Notes: generated by a model from the sequence alone, not told the origin. A stretch of DNA of 64,000 nucleotides from Natrinema saccharevitans (GCF_001953745.1 NZ_LWLN01000001.1:2852001-2916000), one strand, 5' to 3'; shown: positions 43,490 to 53,839, counted from the first letter of the stretch. Program-made: numbers and translations.

Positions 43490-44210
43490 GACAGCAACGG
43501 GATGAAGTAAATGACCGTTTGGCTCGCACAACCGGCAGAGAATGCCAGCCACTTCTGCCTTCGAGCGACTCCGTTCGGCCACCCTGTAGATTCTCCGGTG
43601 ATAACAGTACTGTCGATCGCCATTACCGCTGCGGTTCGCTCGCCACGTACCGGTCGGCGATCAGTTGGACGCTCTTGCTCTCGGAGAGGCGTTGTTTAGA
43701 CTAGCTATTTCTATCGGTACCGACAGACATGTTACGATTCTCCATCGGTTGCCGGACTAGTGCCTCTAAAAGTAATTGATCTGGTAGTTATGGATTCATA
43801 TATCAGAAATGATGTCCAATAGCGGTTCGATATCCGTGTTTTTCGCATCGAAATCGGAGTCCGTGACCAGAGAGTCTGCGTTGAGCCACAGTTCTGAATC
43901 GACGAGAACACGGCGTCTCCGCCATCGCATTTCGCTTCGAATTCGTTCAGAATTATTCCCACAAACATGACGGTACGCGTCGAGATAAGCATTTCATAGG
44001 GGAAGCGTTCGTTTCAGGATCGATAGCTACGTGGAGTCAGTTCGATAATATCGGCCTGATTGTGACCTCATACGGTTCGATATGACCCGACTGGTTCCCA
44101 GTTATCAGCTGTCGATCCGCTTTTCGTCGCTACTTATCTATTATCGACTTTGTAACTCGATACAAAATATATGAATTAGATATTATATATAAAATTGGTA
44201 GTAATTGATC
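43490..44210. other. Gene-free decayed stretch
   Basis: No intact gene. On the minus strand 43810-43930 one frame reads VLVDSELWLNADSLVTDSDFDAKN in two parts and ends DIISDI, which resembles the end of a PIN-domain toxin, but no start or N-terminal half is present. The last 60 nt are very AT-rich. Confidence 0.4.
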
Positions 44211-44670
44211 TGGGACGGCGACACCATCGCAGGTCGCTGTTGATGAACCGCTATCAAGATCAACGACGAGTAGTCTTGGTTGTATGTTGCAATAGACATC
44301 GAGACAAAGTTGATTCTCAACGTTGTGTTAGTTGGTCAATATGATACGGACCGGCAGCTGAACTTCTGCAGAAACTCCGCGAAAAAACGATTTTTCCAAG
44401 GCAGAGTTTCTCGTCAGTCGATTCGGCTATCGGACTGCCCTCTTTGGGTCGGTTCGAGTGGCCGGATCAACTATGTCGATCGAAACCGCATCGGAAAGTA
44501 GCCCCACACTCTCAAAATGAGAGTCACCGCTTCCACAATTTGTGAGTGAGCAGTCGGGCAATCATCCGAGAGAGCCTTGAGCAGTTCAGACACTACTATA
44601 ACCATCAACGACCGTGTTGAAGTCTCGATTGAAAACCCCAGTCGAGGAGGTACAGAACTAGATAATGCCC
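44211..44670 (+). pseudogene. IS6 transposase remnant
   Basis: Nucleotides run parallel to the intact IS6 element at 26.4-26.85 kb: GTCGCTGTTGATGAACC matches the first catalytic Asp region, CAATAGACATCGAGACAAAG the AIDTETK region, and the stretch near 44590 the YYNHQRP region, ending in a terminal repeat-like ATAATGCCC at 44670. Several frameshifts and stops are present and the 5' third with its terminal repeat is missing. Confidence 0.8.
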
Positions 44671-45098
44671 AGTTGTCGATACCGAGAGCGGTTACTGAAT
44701 ACACACAAATACAAATTAGGGTGGTATCTGATTTCGGACTGTGCCCACTCCGGTCGTGAGTTTGTTCTTTCATACATGGAATTGTTCCTAGCGCAGTTCT
44801 TCGGTTGGTCGGGGCGGATATATTTACATATATATGGGTGTAATAGTAGTGGGTCGAAGCGATGGGGCAGGGAAGACAAATTACCCGTCTGCCGGTTCAA
44901 CGATTTGGATGGTATACCGAAGACGGCCAATTTCTCCCAAGAAGCGGAAAAGCGACAAATCACGACGCACGATCTTCAGACTACTCGTACCGAGCAAGGG
45001 AGGGACAACTATCGATGTCATCGTGGGTTGTCGCTATGCTGAATGGCAGCGATTCTATTATACATGGATTTATAGGGGCTCAAACGTACGGAGAAAAT
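44671..45098. other. AT-rich region upstream of second IclR gene
   Basis: No gene is supported. Frames here are short and shared by both strands; the last 35 nt hold the IclR promoter. Confidence 0.4.
45068..45076 (+). promoter_or_regulatory. TATA box of the second IclR gene
   Basis: ATTTATAGG 23-31 nt before the ATG at 45099. Confidence 0.6.
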
Positions 45099-45863
45099 AT
45101 GACTGGGAGCCAACTTCTGACGACGACCGAAACATCGTTAGCAATAATCGAGGCGATTCAGGAACTCGACGGGGCAACGCCAGCAGAACTCGCGGCGGCA
45201 CTCGAGTTATCCGAGAGTGCTGTCTACAAACACCTCTATACCCTCGCAAAACACGGCTACGTCACCTCCGAGGGCGACGAATACCGACTCGGGGCGCGGT
45301 TCTATCACATCGGGATGTACGTTCGAAACCGCAGCAAAGTATACGAACTGGCGGGCAAGTACGTCATCGAACTCGCCGAGCAATCGAACGAGGAATCCGA
45401 TTTCGGAATCGAGGAGAATGGGCGCATCGTGACGCTATTTGATTCGGTCGGTAGTTCCGCCAAGCCGAGTTCTCGGCTCAACAACTACGAGTACATGCAT
45501 ACGACGGCCATCGGAAAGGCGATCCTCGCTCGATTGCCGGAGTCACGCATCGACGAAATCGACGACCGGTGGGGCTTCCCGGAACTGACTGAGGAGACGA
45601 TCACGTCACGAGGGGAACTCGATGCCGAACTCGAGCGCATCCGGGAACGGGGCTACGCGATCAACGATCAAGAGTCGATTCCGGGCAAACGCGTTGCCGG
45701 TGTCGTCGCCGAGGGCCCCAATGGGGCCGTCATCGGCGGATTCACCATCTCCGGTCCAGCGTACCGGATCGAAGACGCCGACCTCCACCAGGAATTTCCC
45801 GATATCCTGCAGCGAGTCGTCCCGAATTTCGAGACAGAACTGGTCTCACAGGAACTCCTGTAA
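45099..45863 (+). CDS. IclR family transcription regulator
   Basis: A 254-residue IclR protein. Winged helix LAIIEAIQELDGATPAELAAALELSESAVYKHLYTL at about 14-49, then the effector domain with MHTTAIGKAILARL and GYAINDQESIPGKRVAGVV. The start at ATG 45099 (MTGSQLLTTTET) fits the TATA box; the frame is open far upstream but lies in decayed DNA. It precedes the NhaC-type antiporter and asparaginase genes on the same strand and is their likely regulator. It is only distantly similar to the IclR at 33.2 kb. Confidence 0.9.
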   Translation: MTGSQLLTTTETSLAIIEAIQELDGATPAELAAALELSESAVYKHLYTLAKHGYVTSEGDEYRLGARFYHIGMYVRNRSKVYELAGKYVIELAEQSNEESDFGIEENGRIVTLFDSVGSSAKPSSRLNNYEYMHTTAIGKAILARLPESRIDEIDDRWGFPELTEETITSRGELDAELERIRERGYAINDQESIPGKRVAGVVAEGPNGAVIGGFTISGPAYRIEDADLHQEFPDILQRVVPNFETELVSQELL

Positions 45864-46028
45864 TCGACCCCGAGATCGACGGGAGAGTCGATGATCGATC
45901 GATTGTAGCCGCGATACGGGCAAGTTGAATGGTGTACGTATAGATTTTCCAGCGATATCCGTTGAATATCCCGTAGAGAACGGCACTACATGCACCCATC
46001 TGCGCGCTCTCCCGATTTTCCTTCAAAA

Positions 46029-46039
46029 GATTAAAATAG
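46029..46039 (+). promoter_or_regulatory. TATA box of the NhaC-type gene
   Basis: AGATTAAAATA 24-34 nt before the ATG at 46063. Confidence 0.65.
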
Positions 46040-46062
46040 TACAACTCAAACAGTGGGTGTGT

Positions 46063-47832
46063 ATGTCATACGAATCCCTTCCGATTGCGGCACTAGCGCT
46101 AGCACCGCCGATTCTCGCGATCGCACTCGCGATGTATACGCGCCAGGTACTCGTGTCGTTGTTCGCCGGGGTATGGATCGGTGCGTTGCTGATCGCCGAC
46201 TGGAATCCGATCGCAGCAACAGCGCTATCAATGGACTGGATCGTCGAGGTCGTCAGATCACCGTTTGACACCAAGTTTCTGATCCTGATTATGTTCATGG
46301 GCGCTGGTGCCGCGTTTATTTACAAGTCAGGCGGGATCATCGCGCTCCAGAACTGGATCGGTCATCGAGTGAACACGGCACGAGACTCGCAGATCCTCAC
46401 GTGGCTCATTGGGATTTTCATTTTCTTTGACTCGTATACGAGCACCATCGTGACCGGAAACGCGACTCGTGAATTGTCTCAGGAAAACAATACCTCTCGA
46501 GAGATGCACGCCTACGTGCTGGACTCGACGACTTCGCCGGTGACGACATTCGGACCCGTCTCGAACTGGATCGGGTACCAGGTATCGATGATCATCGTTG
46601 GGTTCGAAGCCGCCCGGTTCACCGCCGAAGAAGTCGGCATCACTGCATTCGGACTCTTCCTTCAGAGCATTCCATGGAACATCTACTGTTTCCTGGCGTT
46701 CTTTATGGTCGGGTTCATTTCGATTACGCAGCGATTCTACGGTCCGATGCTGGACGCGGAGTGGCGTTCGCGCAAAGAAAAGAAAACTCGCCGGGACGAC
46801 GCGACGCCGCTCTCGGACATCACGACCGACGTCGGTGAGCCGAGCGAGAAGAACCCGACGCTGATCAATTTCTTCGCGCCGATTCTGTCGCTGCTGGTCG
46901 TCGGACTCGTCTCGATGTGGTGGCTCGGTGGCGGCCACCAGTCCGGTGTCGATATCGCGACTGCGTTCCAGGAAACCGATGTTGCACTCGGTCTCCTATA
47001 CGGTTCGTTCGCGTTCATGGCCGTCGGCATGCTCGGTGCCGTCGGATTCGGAACCATGGACCTCGAGGAAGCGAGCGATACCGTGATTAGCGGGTTCAAG
47101 ACGATGATGATCGCGGCCGCGATCATTGTCCTCGCGTGGAGTATCGGTCACGCCGCTGAGCAGGTCGGAACCGCCCAGTATATCGTTGACGTCATGGTCG
47201 ACAGTAGCATCCCCGGCTCGTTCCTACCGCTGCTGATCTTCCTTGCGGCGATGTTCATCGCATTTACGACGGGAACGTCGTGGGGGACCATGGCTATTCT
47301 GACCCCGCTCGCGATTCCGCTTGGCTACGAAATGTCCGGACTGTCGATCCTTCCGGTTCTCATGGGAGTGCTGTTCGGCGGCGCGATCTGGGGTGATCAC
47401 GTCTCACCGATCAGTGATACCACCGTCATGTCGTCGATCTTCGCCGGTTCGGACCACATCGATCACGTGACGACACAGATTCCGTTCGCCATGACCGCAG
47501 CCGGCGTGACGGTCCTAATGTTGCTCCTGTACGCAGTCGGTGTGACGTCGCCGCTGGTGTTACTCCCGCTATCAGTCGTCCTCACTGCGGGCGCTGTCAT
47601 CGCGCTGAACAAGTTCGATGCTCGCCGCAAGAATCTGCCCGAAGTCATGCCGACTACCGAAGCCATCGACAAGGGTGAAATCGACGTCGACGCGATCGAA
47701 AACGGAGGGAAAACCGACGGAACGCGGGTCAACGGACGGTACAGTTTCGTTGAATCGATCCCGCTGACCGCAGTCGGGATCGTTATCGCCTATCTCTGCC
47801 TGGTATTCGGGTTTATGACCCTCGGCTTCTAG
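46063..47832 (+). CDS. NhaC-type Na+/H+ antiporter family transporter
   Basis: A 589-residue membrane protein with about 12-13 helices. FFDSYTSTIVTGNATRELS (about 127-146) and TTGTSWGTMAILTPLAIPLGYEM (about 405-428), then GAIWGDHVSPISDTTVMSS (about 443-461) are hallmark runs of the NhaC family. These proteins exchange sodium for protons or an organic anion; the presence of an IclR gene upstream and an asparaginase gene downstream suggests an amino acid or dicarboxylate exchange role. The start is ATG 46063 (MSYESLP). Confidence 0.9.
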   Translation: MSYESLPIAALALAPPILAIALAMYTRQVLVSLFAGVWIGALLIADWNPIAATALSMDWIVEVVRSPFDTKFLILIMFMGAGAAFIYKSGGIIALQNWIGHRVNTARDSQILTWLIGIFIFFDSYTSTIVTGNATRELSQENNTSREMHAYVLDSTTSPVTTFGPVSNWIGYQVSMIIVGFEAARFTAEEVGITAFGLFLQSIPWNIYCFLAFFMVGFISITQRFYGPMLDAEWRSRKEKKTRRDDATPLSDITTDVGEPSEKNPTLINFFAPILSLLVVGLVSMWWLGGGHQSGVDIATAFQETDVALGLLYGSFAFMAVGMLGAVGFGTMDLEEASDTVISGFKTMMIAAAIIVLAWSIGHAAEQVGTAQYIVDVMVDSSIPGSFLPLLIFLAAMFIAFTTGTSWGTMAILTPLAIPLGYEMSGLSILPVLMGVLFGGAIWGDHVSPISDTTVMSSIFAGSDHIDHVTTQIPFAMTAAGVTVLMLLLYAVGVTSPLVLLPLSVVLTAGAVIALNKFDARRKNLPEVMPTTEAIDKGEIDVDAIENGGKTDGTRVNGRYSFVESIPLTAVGIVIAYLCLVFGFMTLGF

Positions 47833-48011
47833 GGCGAGGATCGGTACGTCCGTCTCAGCGTTTTTAGTGAAGAAAGGAGCGGAAGTGTGTCCAGATACGT
47901 CTCGTCAAGGTACCAGAGCCAACACGAACGATTCGTCGAGATACTCTTCGTGCAGTAAACGGCGGGATTCCCTTGCTAAGAAGGGATCGTCGTGGCCAAT
48001 ATCAATCACAA

Positions 48012-48021
48012 TCGATATAGG
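48012..48021 (+). promoter_or_regulatory. TATA box of the asparaginase gene
   Basis: TCGATATAGG 23-32 nt before the ATG at 48044. Confidence 0.6.
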
Positions 48022-48043
48022 TTTTGTTCGGGCAGTACGACGT

Positions 48044-49030
48044 ATGTCGACTGTGTACGTCATTGCTACCGGCGGCACGATCGTGAGTACCTCGAGCGAC
48101 ACCGGGACGGTCCCGACCGAGTCAGTACAGGAGTTAGTGCAGGCCTATCCGGAGACGTTCGAACACGTCGATATCGAACTGGAGCAACTCACGCAAGCCC
48201 CGAGTTCGGAGTTGACAATCGACGACCTCGAGACACTGAGTAATCGTGTACGAGCCGTCGACGACGATATCGACGGAGTCGTCGTCCTCCACGGGACCGA
48301 TACGATCGAAGAGACCGCGTACTACCTCGACCTCGTACTCGACGTCGACGTCCCAGTCGTCCTCACTGGCGCACAACGACCGTACGATAGCCGTAGTCCC
48401 GACGGGCCGGCGAACATTTACGGAGCCCTCGCGGCAGCGAGTCACGACCACGTTCGGACGGGTGCCTACGTCTTCTTCAACGACCAACTTCACGCAGCGC
48501 GACCAGTGACGAAAGAACATAGCAGCAATCCCGACGCGTACGGTTCGGGCAACTACGGACCGGTCGCCGATCGAACACCGGACGGTCTCTGGTTCTACCG
48601 TCGACCCAAGAGCCTATCGGTGACACTCCCCACACGAGAGATCACGGCGACCGTCGAGATCGTATCGACATCGACGGACACCGACGGGAGACAGATCAGT
48701 CACGCCATCGATCGCGGCGTCGATGGAATCGTCGTCGATGCACTTGGACTCGGAAATGTTCCCGCAAACGTTGCAGATTCCATCGGTGACGCCGTTGATA
48801 ACGACGTTGTCGTCGTTATTTCGACGCGGTGTCGCAACGGCGTCGTCTCGCCAGTGTACGGTTCCAAAGGCGGTGGCGCAACTCTCGAGGAAGAGGGCGT
48901 GCTGTTCGCATCGAACCTTCCGGCCCACAAGGCCCGAATCAAACTCCTGGTCGCTCTGTCACAGCAATCAGGAGATACGGTTTTAGATGCGTTTGATTCC
49001 AGCCAAATCGACGGACATGGATATGCGTGA
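48044..49030 (+). CDS. ansA: L-asparaginase (type I/II fold)
   Basis: A 328-residue asparaginase that hydrolyses asparagine to aspartate and ammonia. IATGGTIVST (7-16) holds the nucleophile Thr12, and VVLHGTDTIEETAYY (80-94) holds the second Thr/Asp/Lys-type motif. GAQRPYDSRSPDGPANIYGAL (around 118-138) and the C-terminal SRCRNGVVSPVYGSKGGG-like run are regular. There is no signal peptide, so it is cytoplasmic. It lies 210 nt after the NhaC-type gene with its own TATA box. Confidence 0.9.
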   Translation: MSTVYVIATGGTIVSTSSDTGTVPTESVQELVQAYPETFEHVDIELEQLTQAPSSELTIDDLETLSNRVRAVDDDIDGVVVLHGTDTIEETAYYLDLVLDVDVPVVLTGAQRPYDSRSPDGPANIYGALAAASHDHVRTGAYVFFNDQLHAARPVTKEHSSNPDAYGSGNYGPVADRTPDGLWFYRRPKSLSVTLPTREITATVEIVSTSTDTDGRQISHAIDRGVDGIVVDALGLGNVPANVADSIGDAVDNDVVVVISTRCRNGVVSPVYGSKGGGATLEEEGVLFASNLPAHKARIKLLVALSQQSGDTVLDAFDSSQIDGHGYA

Positions 49031-49519
49031 CAGAATTTTTCAAAATAGCGATCTGAAGTGATGATCGAAAGCACATGTACTGAGCCAGATAACGACTGGT
49101 GGTCGACGACCCCAAGCGAACGCTGGCAAACCCGACCGCGAGTGACGAGGACGCATTCGATGGTCGCAATGATCTGAACTGTAATTGAGCGATAATACAC
49201 TGGATTCACACATATCATCGTAGCTAGCTCGAGTCGAAACGGTCCCGAATCGTCGACCGAGTCACTGTGAACCACTCGGAGTACAGCGCGGCAGAAGACC
49301 GGTATTTAGTGGCAAACGCTGCTAGTCGAGGGAGTATACTACTTCCAATGGGTGCCTCATCCTATTGATCGTATAATTTCAGATGTCATATAGTACCTAT
49401 TTTTAACCAGAAGACAAGAATTATTGTCATCGACATAAGTCGGCCGCGGGGAGGCGTCGGCGGCTGGCCACTGGGGAGTGATAGGAACGCTTTTGATCGC
49501 ATCGTCTGTGGGTTCGAAC
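49031..49519. other. Intergenic region before 3-hydroxyacyl-CoA dehydrogenase
   Basis: About 490 nt, lower GC than flanks, without a gene or a clear repeat that I can support. Confidence 0.4.
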
Positions 49520-50401
49520 ATGCAAATCGCAGTTCTCGGAGCCGGGAGTATGGGACACGGAATCGCACAGGTCTCCGCGACGGCGGGCCACGACATCGTC
49601 CTCCGCGACATCGAGGACGACCTCGTCGAGGACGGCCTCGAGGGGATCCGCGAGAACCTCCAGGGCGGGGTCGACCGGGACAAGCTCACCGAATCGGAGA
49701 TGGAGGCGGCCTTAGAGCGAATCGAGGGAACGACCGACCTCGAGGCGGCGGTCGAAGACGCCGATCTGGTCGTCGAGGCGGTGCCGGAGGACATGGACCT
49801 CAAGCAGCGGGTGTTCTCGGACGTCGAGGACGCGACCGGCGAGGACACGATCATCGCGTCGAACACCTCCTCGCTGTCGGTGACCGAGATGGCAAGCGCC
49901 CTCGAGAAGCCGGAACGGGCGGTCGGCCTGCACTTTTTCAACCCGCCGCACATCATGGACCTCGTCGAGATCGTCATCGCCGAGCAGACCGACGAACGGA
50001 CCGAGGAGGTCGCCGTCGACTACGTCCGTGGGATCGAGAAAGAGGACGTGGTCGTCCGGGACACGGCCGGCTTCGCGACCTCGCGGCTCGGCCTCGCACT
50101 GGGCCTCGAGGCGATCCGGATGGTCGAACAGGGCGTCGCGAGCCCGGCGGACATCGACGAGGGGATGGAGATCGGCTACGGCCACCCGATGGGCCCGCTC
50201 GAGTTGACCGACCACGTCGGGCTGGACGTCCGTCTGCACATCGCCGAACACCTCCGCGAGGAACTCGGCGAGCGGTTCAAGCCGCCCCAATCCCTGCGCC
50301 GGAAGGTCCGAGCGGGCAACCTCGGCAAGAAGACCGGCGAGGGCTACTACGTCTGGGAGGACGGCGAGCGCGTCGGCACGAGCGGCGACTGGGACGAGTA
50401 A
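49520..50401 (+). CDS. 3-hydroxyacyl-CoA dehydrogenase (full length)
   Basis: A 293-residue enzyme that oxidises 3-hydroxyacyl-CoA with NAD+. The Rossmann GAGSMGHG is at 7-14, the catalytic Ser117 and His138 (HFFNPP) and Glu150 are in place. The third catalytic position, normally the Asn of GFIVNRL, reads GFATSRL, a Ser; this could lower or alter activity. The C-terminal dimer domain with GHPMGPLELTDHVGLDV and KKTGEGYYVWEDG is complete, unlike the paralogue at 59.2 kb. ATG 49520 (MQIAVLGAG). Confidence 0.9.
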   Translation: MQIAVLGAGSMGHGIAQVSATAGHDIVLRDIEDDLVEDGLEGIRENLQGGVDRDKLTESEMEAALERIEGTTDLEAAVEDADLVVEAVPEDMDLKQRVFSDVEDATGEDTIIASNTSSLSVTEMASALEKPERAVGLHFFNPPHIMDLVEIVIAEQTDERTEEVAVDYVRGIEKEDVVVRDTAGFATSRLGLALGLEAIRMVEQGVASPADIDEGMEIGYGHPMGPLELTDHVGLDVRLHIAEHLREELGERFKPPQSLRRKVRAGNLGKKTGEGYYVWEDGERVGTSGDWDE

Positions 50402-50742
50402 CGGCGATCGGACGGCCGCGGTGTGCGGGCCGCAGTGGTCGCCGCTCGAGCGCGCCCGGATCCCCAACCAGTTAGGCAGATCGCTTGTTGCGGTGTCGCC
50501 CGTACGTGGAAGTACCGTCCGTGAGATCGGACGGCGGCCCCGGGGGCGCACGTGGGAAAACGACGGGGCCACTTTTCGACTCGGTCACCACTCCCGGTAC
50601 CTCTCTCCCAGGTGCGGGCCGGACGGTTCGAGAGCCGCCGTCCGGCCGCTTCCCATCGACTCGTGACCTGCAGTTTCGCCATCGAGCCACGGTACTGTCG
50701 CCAATGCGGGCGCTTTTGGCCGTGCCTGTGCAAAGAGACCGT

Positions 50743-53700
50743 ATGTTCCTCGAGCCGAGCGCTGACCCGGCCGCCGACCGGCGCGCGAACTACGACTACC
50801 GGAGCGACGATGTCGACCGGCCGGCGCTGGTCGCGGACCTCGAGGCGCTCGTCGACTGCGACGTGCGGGCCGACTCCTACTCCCGGGAGCTGTACGCGAC
50901 CGACGCGAGCCCCTACGAGGTGACCCCGATCGCGGTCGCCTTCCCCGAGTCGACGGCCGACGTGTCGGGGATCCTCGAGTACTGCGCGGCACGCGAGATT
51001 CCGGTCCTCCCGCGGGGCGGGGGGACGAGCCTCGCCGGCCAGGCAGTCAACCGGGCCGTCGTGCTCGACTTCACGCGACACATGGACGAGATCCGCGAGA
51101 TCGATCCCGAGGCCCGGACCGCGACGGTCCAGCCGGGGACGATCCTCGGGACGCTGAACGAGGCGCTTTCCCCCCACGATCTCAAGTTCGCCCCCGACCC
51201 CGCGTGGGGCGACAAGAGCGCCATCGGCGGCGCGATCGGAAACAACTCGACGGGCGCTCACTCGCTGCAGTACGGCAAGACCGACGCCTATATCGAGGAC
51301 GTCGAAGCGGTCCTCGCCGACGGTACCGTCACGCAGTTCGGCGAAGTGACCCTCGAGGAGATCGGCGAGCGAGCGGACCCCGACGGCGACCTCGAAGCCC
51401 GGATCTACGCCGAGGTCGAGCGGATCCTCGCGGACGAGGCCGACCTGATCGCGGAGGCCTATCCGGACCTCAAGCGTAACGTCTCGGGCTACAACCTGGA
51501 TCGGCTCGTCGCGGAGGCCCGCGGCGACGAGCTACCCGGTGGCGAGGACGCGGGCGAGCCGGGCACCGTCAACCTCGCGCGGCTGCTGGCCGGCAGCGAG
51601 GGTACCCTGGCGATCGTCTCCGAGGCGACGGTCTCGCTCGAGCCGGTCCCCGAGACCAAGGCCGTCTCCCTGCTTTGCTACCGCGACCTCCACGAGGCGA
51701 TGGAAGACGTCGAGCCGATCCTCGCACACGACCCCGCGGCGGTCGAGGTGTTGGACGACGTATTACTCGACCTCGCTCGCGACACCGCGGAGTTCGGCCC
51801 CGTCACCGAGATCCTCCCCGAGGGGACCAACGCCGTCCTGCTCGTGGAGTTCTACGCCGCGGACACGGACCACGGCGAGGAGCAGGTCGCGGGTCTGCTG
51901 GCCGACCGCGTTCCGTCGACGACGACGGCGGGAGAGCCGGCCGACGCCGCACCGGAAAGCGACGCCGAGCCCCTCGCGCTCGCGGCGCTCGAGGCCTACG
52001 ACGACGACGAGCGCGCCAAACTGTGGAAGCTCCGCAAGTCCGGGCTCCCGATCCTGCTCTCGCGGACGACCGACGCGAAACACATCTCGTTCATCGAAGA
52101 CACCGCGGTCCCACCCGCGAGGCTCCCCGAGTTCGTCGAGCGCTTCGAGGCGATCCTCGAGGCCCACGACACCTACGCGAGCTTCTACGCCCACGCCGGG
52201 CCCGGCGTGCTTCACGTCCGGCCGCTGGTAAACACCAAGACCGAGGTGGGCCTCGAGCAGTTCCACGGTATCGCCGACGACGTGACGGATCTCGTCGTCG
52301 AGTTAGGTGGCTCCGTCTCGGGCGAACACGGCGACGGCCGCGCCCGCACTCAGTGGAACCACAAGCGCTACGGTGACGATCTCTGGGAGACGTTCCGGAA
52401 CCTCAAGACGGCGTTCGACCCCGACTGGATCCTGAATCCGGGCCAGGTCGTCTTCCGCGAGGCGGAGCCGACCGACCTCCGGGAGAACCTGCGGTTCGAT
52501 CCCGATTACGAGTTCGACGCCGGCTTCGAGCCGACCCTCGAATGGGACGACGACAACGGGATGCAGGGGATGGTCGAACTCTGTCACGGCTGTGGCGGCT
52601 GTCGGGGCGAGCAGTCGACGACCGGCGGCGTGATGTGTCCGACCTACCGCGCGAGTCACGAGGAGGTTACGGCCACCCGCGGCCGGGCCAACGCGCTTCG
52701 ACAGGCGATGAGCGGCGACCTCGATCCGGACGGTGCGGTCTCCGACGAGTTCGTCGAGGAGGTGATGGACCTCTGTATCGGCTGCAAGGGCTGTGCCATC
52801 GACTGCCCCAGCGAGGTCGACATGGCGAAGCTCAAAGCCGAGGTCACCCACGCGTACCACCAGCGAAACGGCGCGAGCATCCGCGATCGGCTCTTCGCCA
52901 ACGTCGCGACCCTCTCGAAGTGGGGGAGCCGGCTCGCGCCGCTGTCGAACGTCTTCCCGAAGCTTCCGGGTACTCGGACGGCCCTCGAGGCGACCCTCGG
53001 AATCGATTCCGACCGGCCGCTGCCGACGTTTCACGCGAAGACGTTCCGGGACTGGTTCCACGAGCGAGGCGGCGCGAGAATCAGCGAGCGCAGCGCGACC
53101 CGCAAGGCCGTCCTCTACCCCGACGCCTACACCAACTACAGCCACCCCGAGGCCGGGAAGGCGGCCGTCCGCGTCCTCGAGGCCGCGGGCGTCCACGTCG
53201 CGGTCCCCGACGACGTCGGCGACACTGGCCGGCCGGCGTTCTCGAAGGGGTTTCTCGAGAAAGCGAGGGACGCGGCGCGGGCGAACGTCGACGCGCTCGA
53301 GCCGCGAGTCGCCGACGGCTGGGACGTGGTCGTCGTCGAGCCCTCCGACGCGGTCATGTTCCAGTCCGATTACCGCGATCTGCTCGGCTCGGACGCCGCC
53401 GAGCGGCTGGCGGGCGGTACGTACGGCGTCTGCGAGTACCTCGATACCTTCCGGCTGGACGAGGCGATCGCGTTCGACGAACGGGCGACCACCGACGAGT
53501 TGGTCTATCACGGCCACTGTCACCAGAAGTCGGTCGCGAAAGACCACCACGCCGTCGGCGTCCTTCGCCGGGCGGGCTACGCCGTCGACCCGCTCGATTC
53601 GGGCTGTTGCGGGATGGCCGGCAGCTTCGGCTACGAGTCCGAACACGCGTCGATGAGCGACGCCATCGCCGACATCCTCTACGAGCAAGTCGAGGACAGT

Positions 53701-53817
53701 CCCGGAGATCGGGTCGTCGCTCCCGGCGCGTCCTGTCGCACGCAACTCGAGAACCGGCCGGACGCCCCCGCGGAGCCGCCGACGCCGATCGAGGTCGTCG
53801 CCGAGGCGCTCGAGTGA
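50743..53817 (+). CDS. FAD/Fe-S D-2-hydroxyacid dehydrogenase (GlcD-GlpC fusion type)
   Basis: A 1,024-residue flavoprotein. The N-terminal FAD domain has PRGGGTSLAGQAV (90-102) and GAIGNNSTGAHS (about 165-176); then a large substrate-domain with GEHGDGRARTQWN near 530. A ferredoxin-like Fe-S region follows with CHGCGGCRGEQS (about 614) and LCIGCKGCAIDCPS (about 676), and CCG-type cysteine motifs GHCHQKS (about 925) and SGCCGMAGSFGYE (about 954). It oxidises D-lactate, D-2-hydroxyglutarate or glycolate and passes electrons to quinone or ETF. The start ATG 50743 is chosen over upstream in-frame ATGs that give low-quality sequence. Confidence 0.9.
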   Translation: MFLEPSADPAADRRANYDYRSDDVDRPALVADLEALVDCDVRADSYSRELYATDASPYEVTPIAVAFPESTADVSGILEYCAAREIPVLPRGGGTSLAGQAVNRAVVLDFTRHMDEIREIDPEARTATVQPGTILGTLNEALSPHDLKFAPDPAWGDKSAIGGAIGNNSTGAHSLQYGKTDAYIEDVEAVLADGTVTQFGEVTLEEIGERADPDGDLEARIYAEVERILADEADLIAEAYPDLKRNVSGYNLDRLVAEARGDELPGGEDAGEPGTVNLARLLAGSEGTLAIVSEATVSLEPVPETKAVSLLCYRDLHEAMEDVEPILAHDPAAVEVLDDVLLDLARDTAEFGPVTEILPEGTNAVLLVEFYAADTDHGEEQVAGLLADRVPSTTTAGEPADAAPESDAEPLALAALEAYDDDERAKLWKLRKSGLPILLSRTTDAKHISFIEDTAVPPARLPEFVERFEAILEAHDTYASFYAHAGPGVLHVRPLVNTKTEVGLEQFHGIADDVTDLVVELGGSVSGEHGDGRARTQWNHKRYGDDLWETFRNLKTAFDPDWILNPGQVVFREAEPTDLRENLRFDPDYEFDAGFEPTLEWDDDNGMQGMVELCHGCGGCRGEQSTTGGVMCPTYRASHEEVTATRGRANALRQAMSGDLDPDGAVSDEFVEEVMDLCIGCKGCAIDCPSEVDMAKLKAEVTHAYHQRNGASIRDRLFANVATLSKWGSRLAPLSNVFPKLPGTRTALEATLGIDSDRPLPTFHAKTFRDWFHERGGARISERSATRKAVLYPDAYTNYSHPEAGKAAVRVLEAAGVHVAVPDDVGDTGRPAFSKGFLEKARDAARANVDALEPRVADGWDVVVVEPSDAVMFQSDYRDLLGSDAAERLAGGTYGVCEYLDTFRLDEAIAFDERATTDELVYHGHCHQKSVAKDHHAVGVLRRAGYAVDPLDSGCCGMAGSFGYESEHASMSDAIADILYEQVEDSPGDRVVAPGASCRTQLENRPDAPAEPPTPIEVVAEALE

Positions 53818-53839
53818 GACGGGCCGCCGGAACGGGGTC

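Noticed and set aside
43732-43992. An 86-residue minus-strand gene
   Set aside because: A different frame of the same strand shows the PIN-like residues; this listed frame has no meaning, and the PIN-like one has no start.
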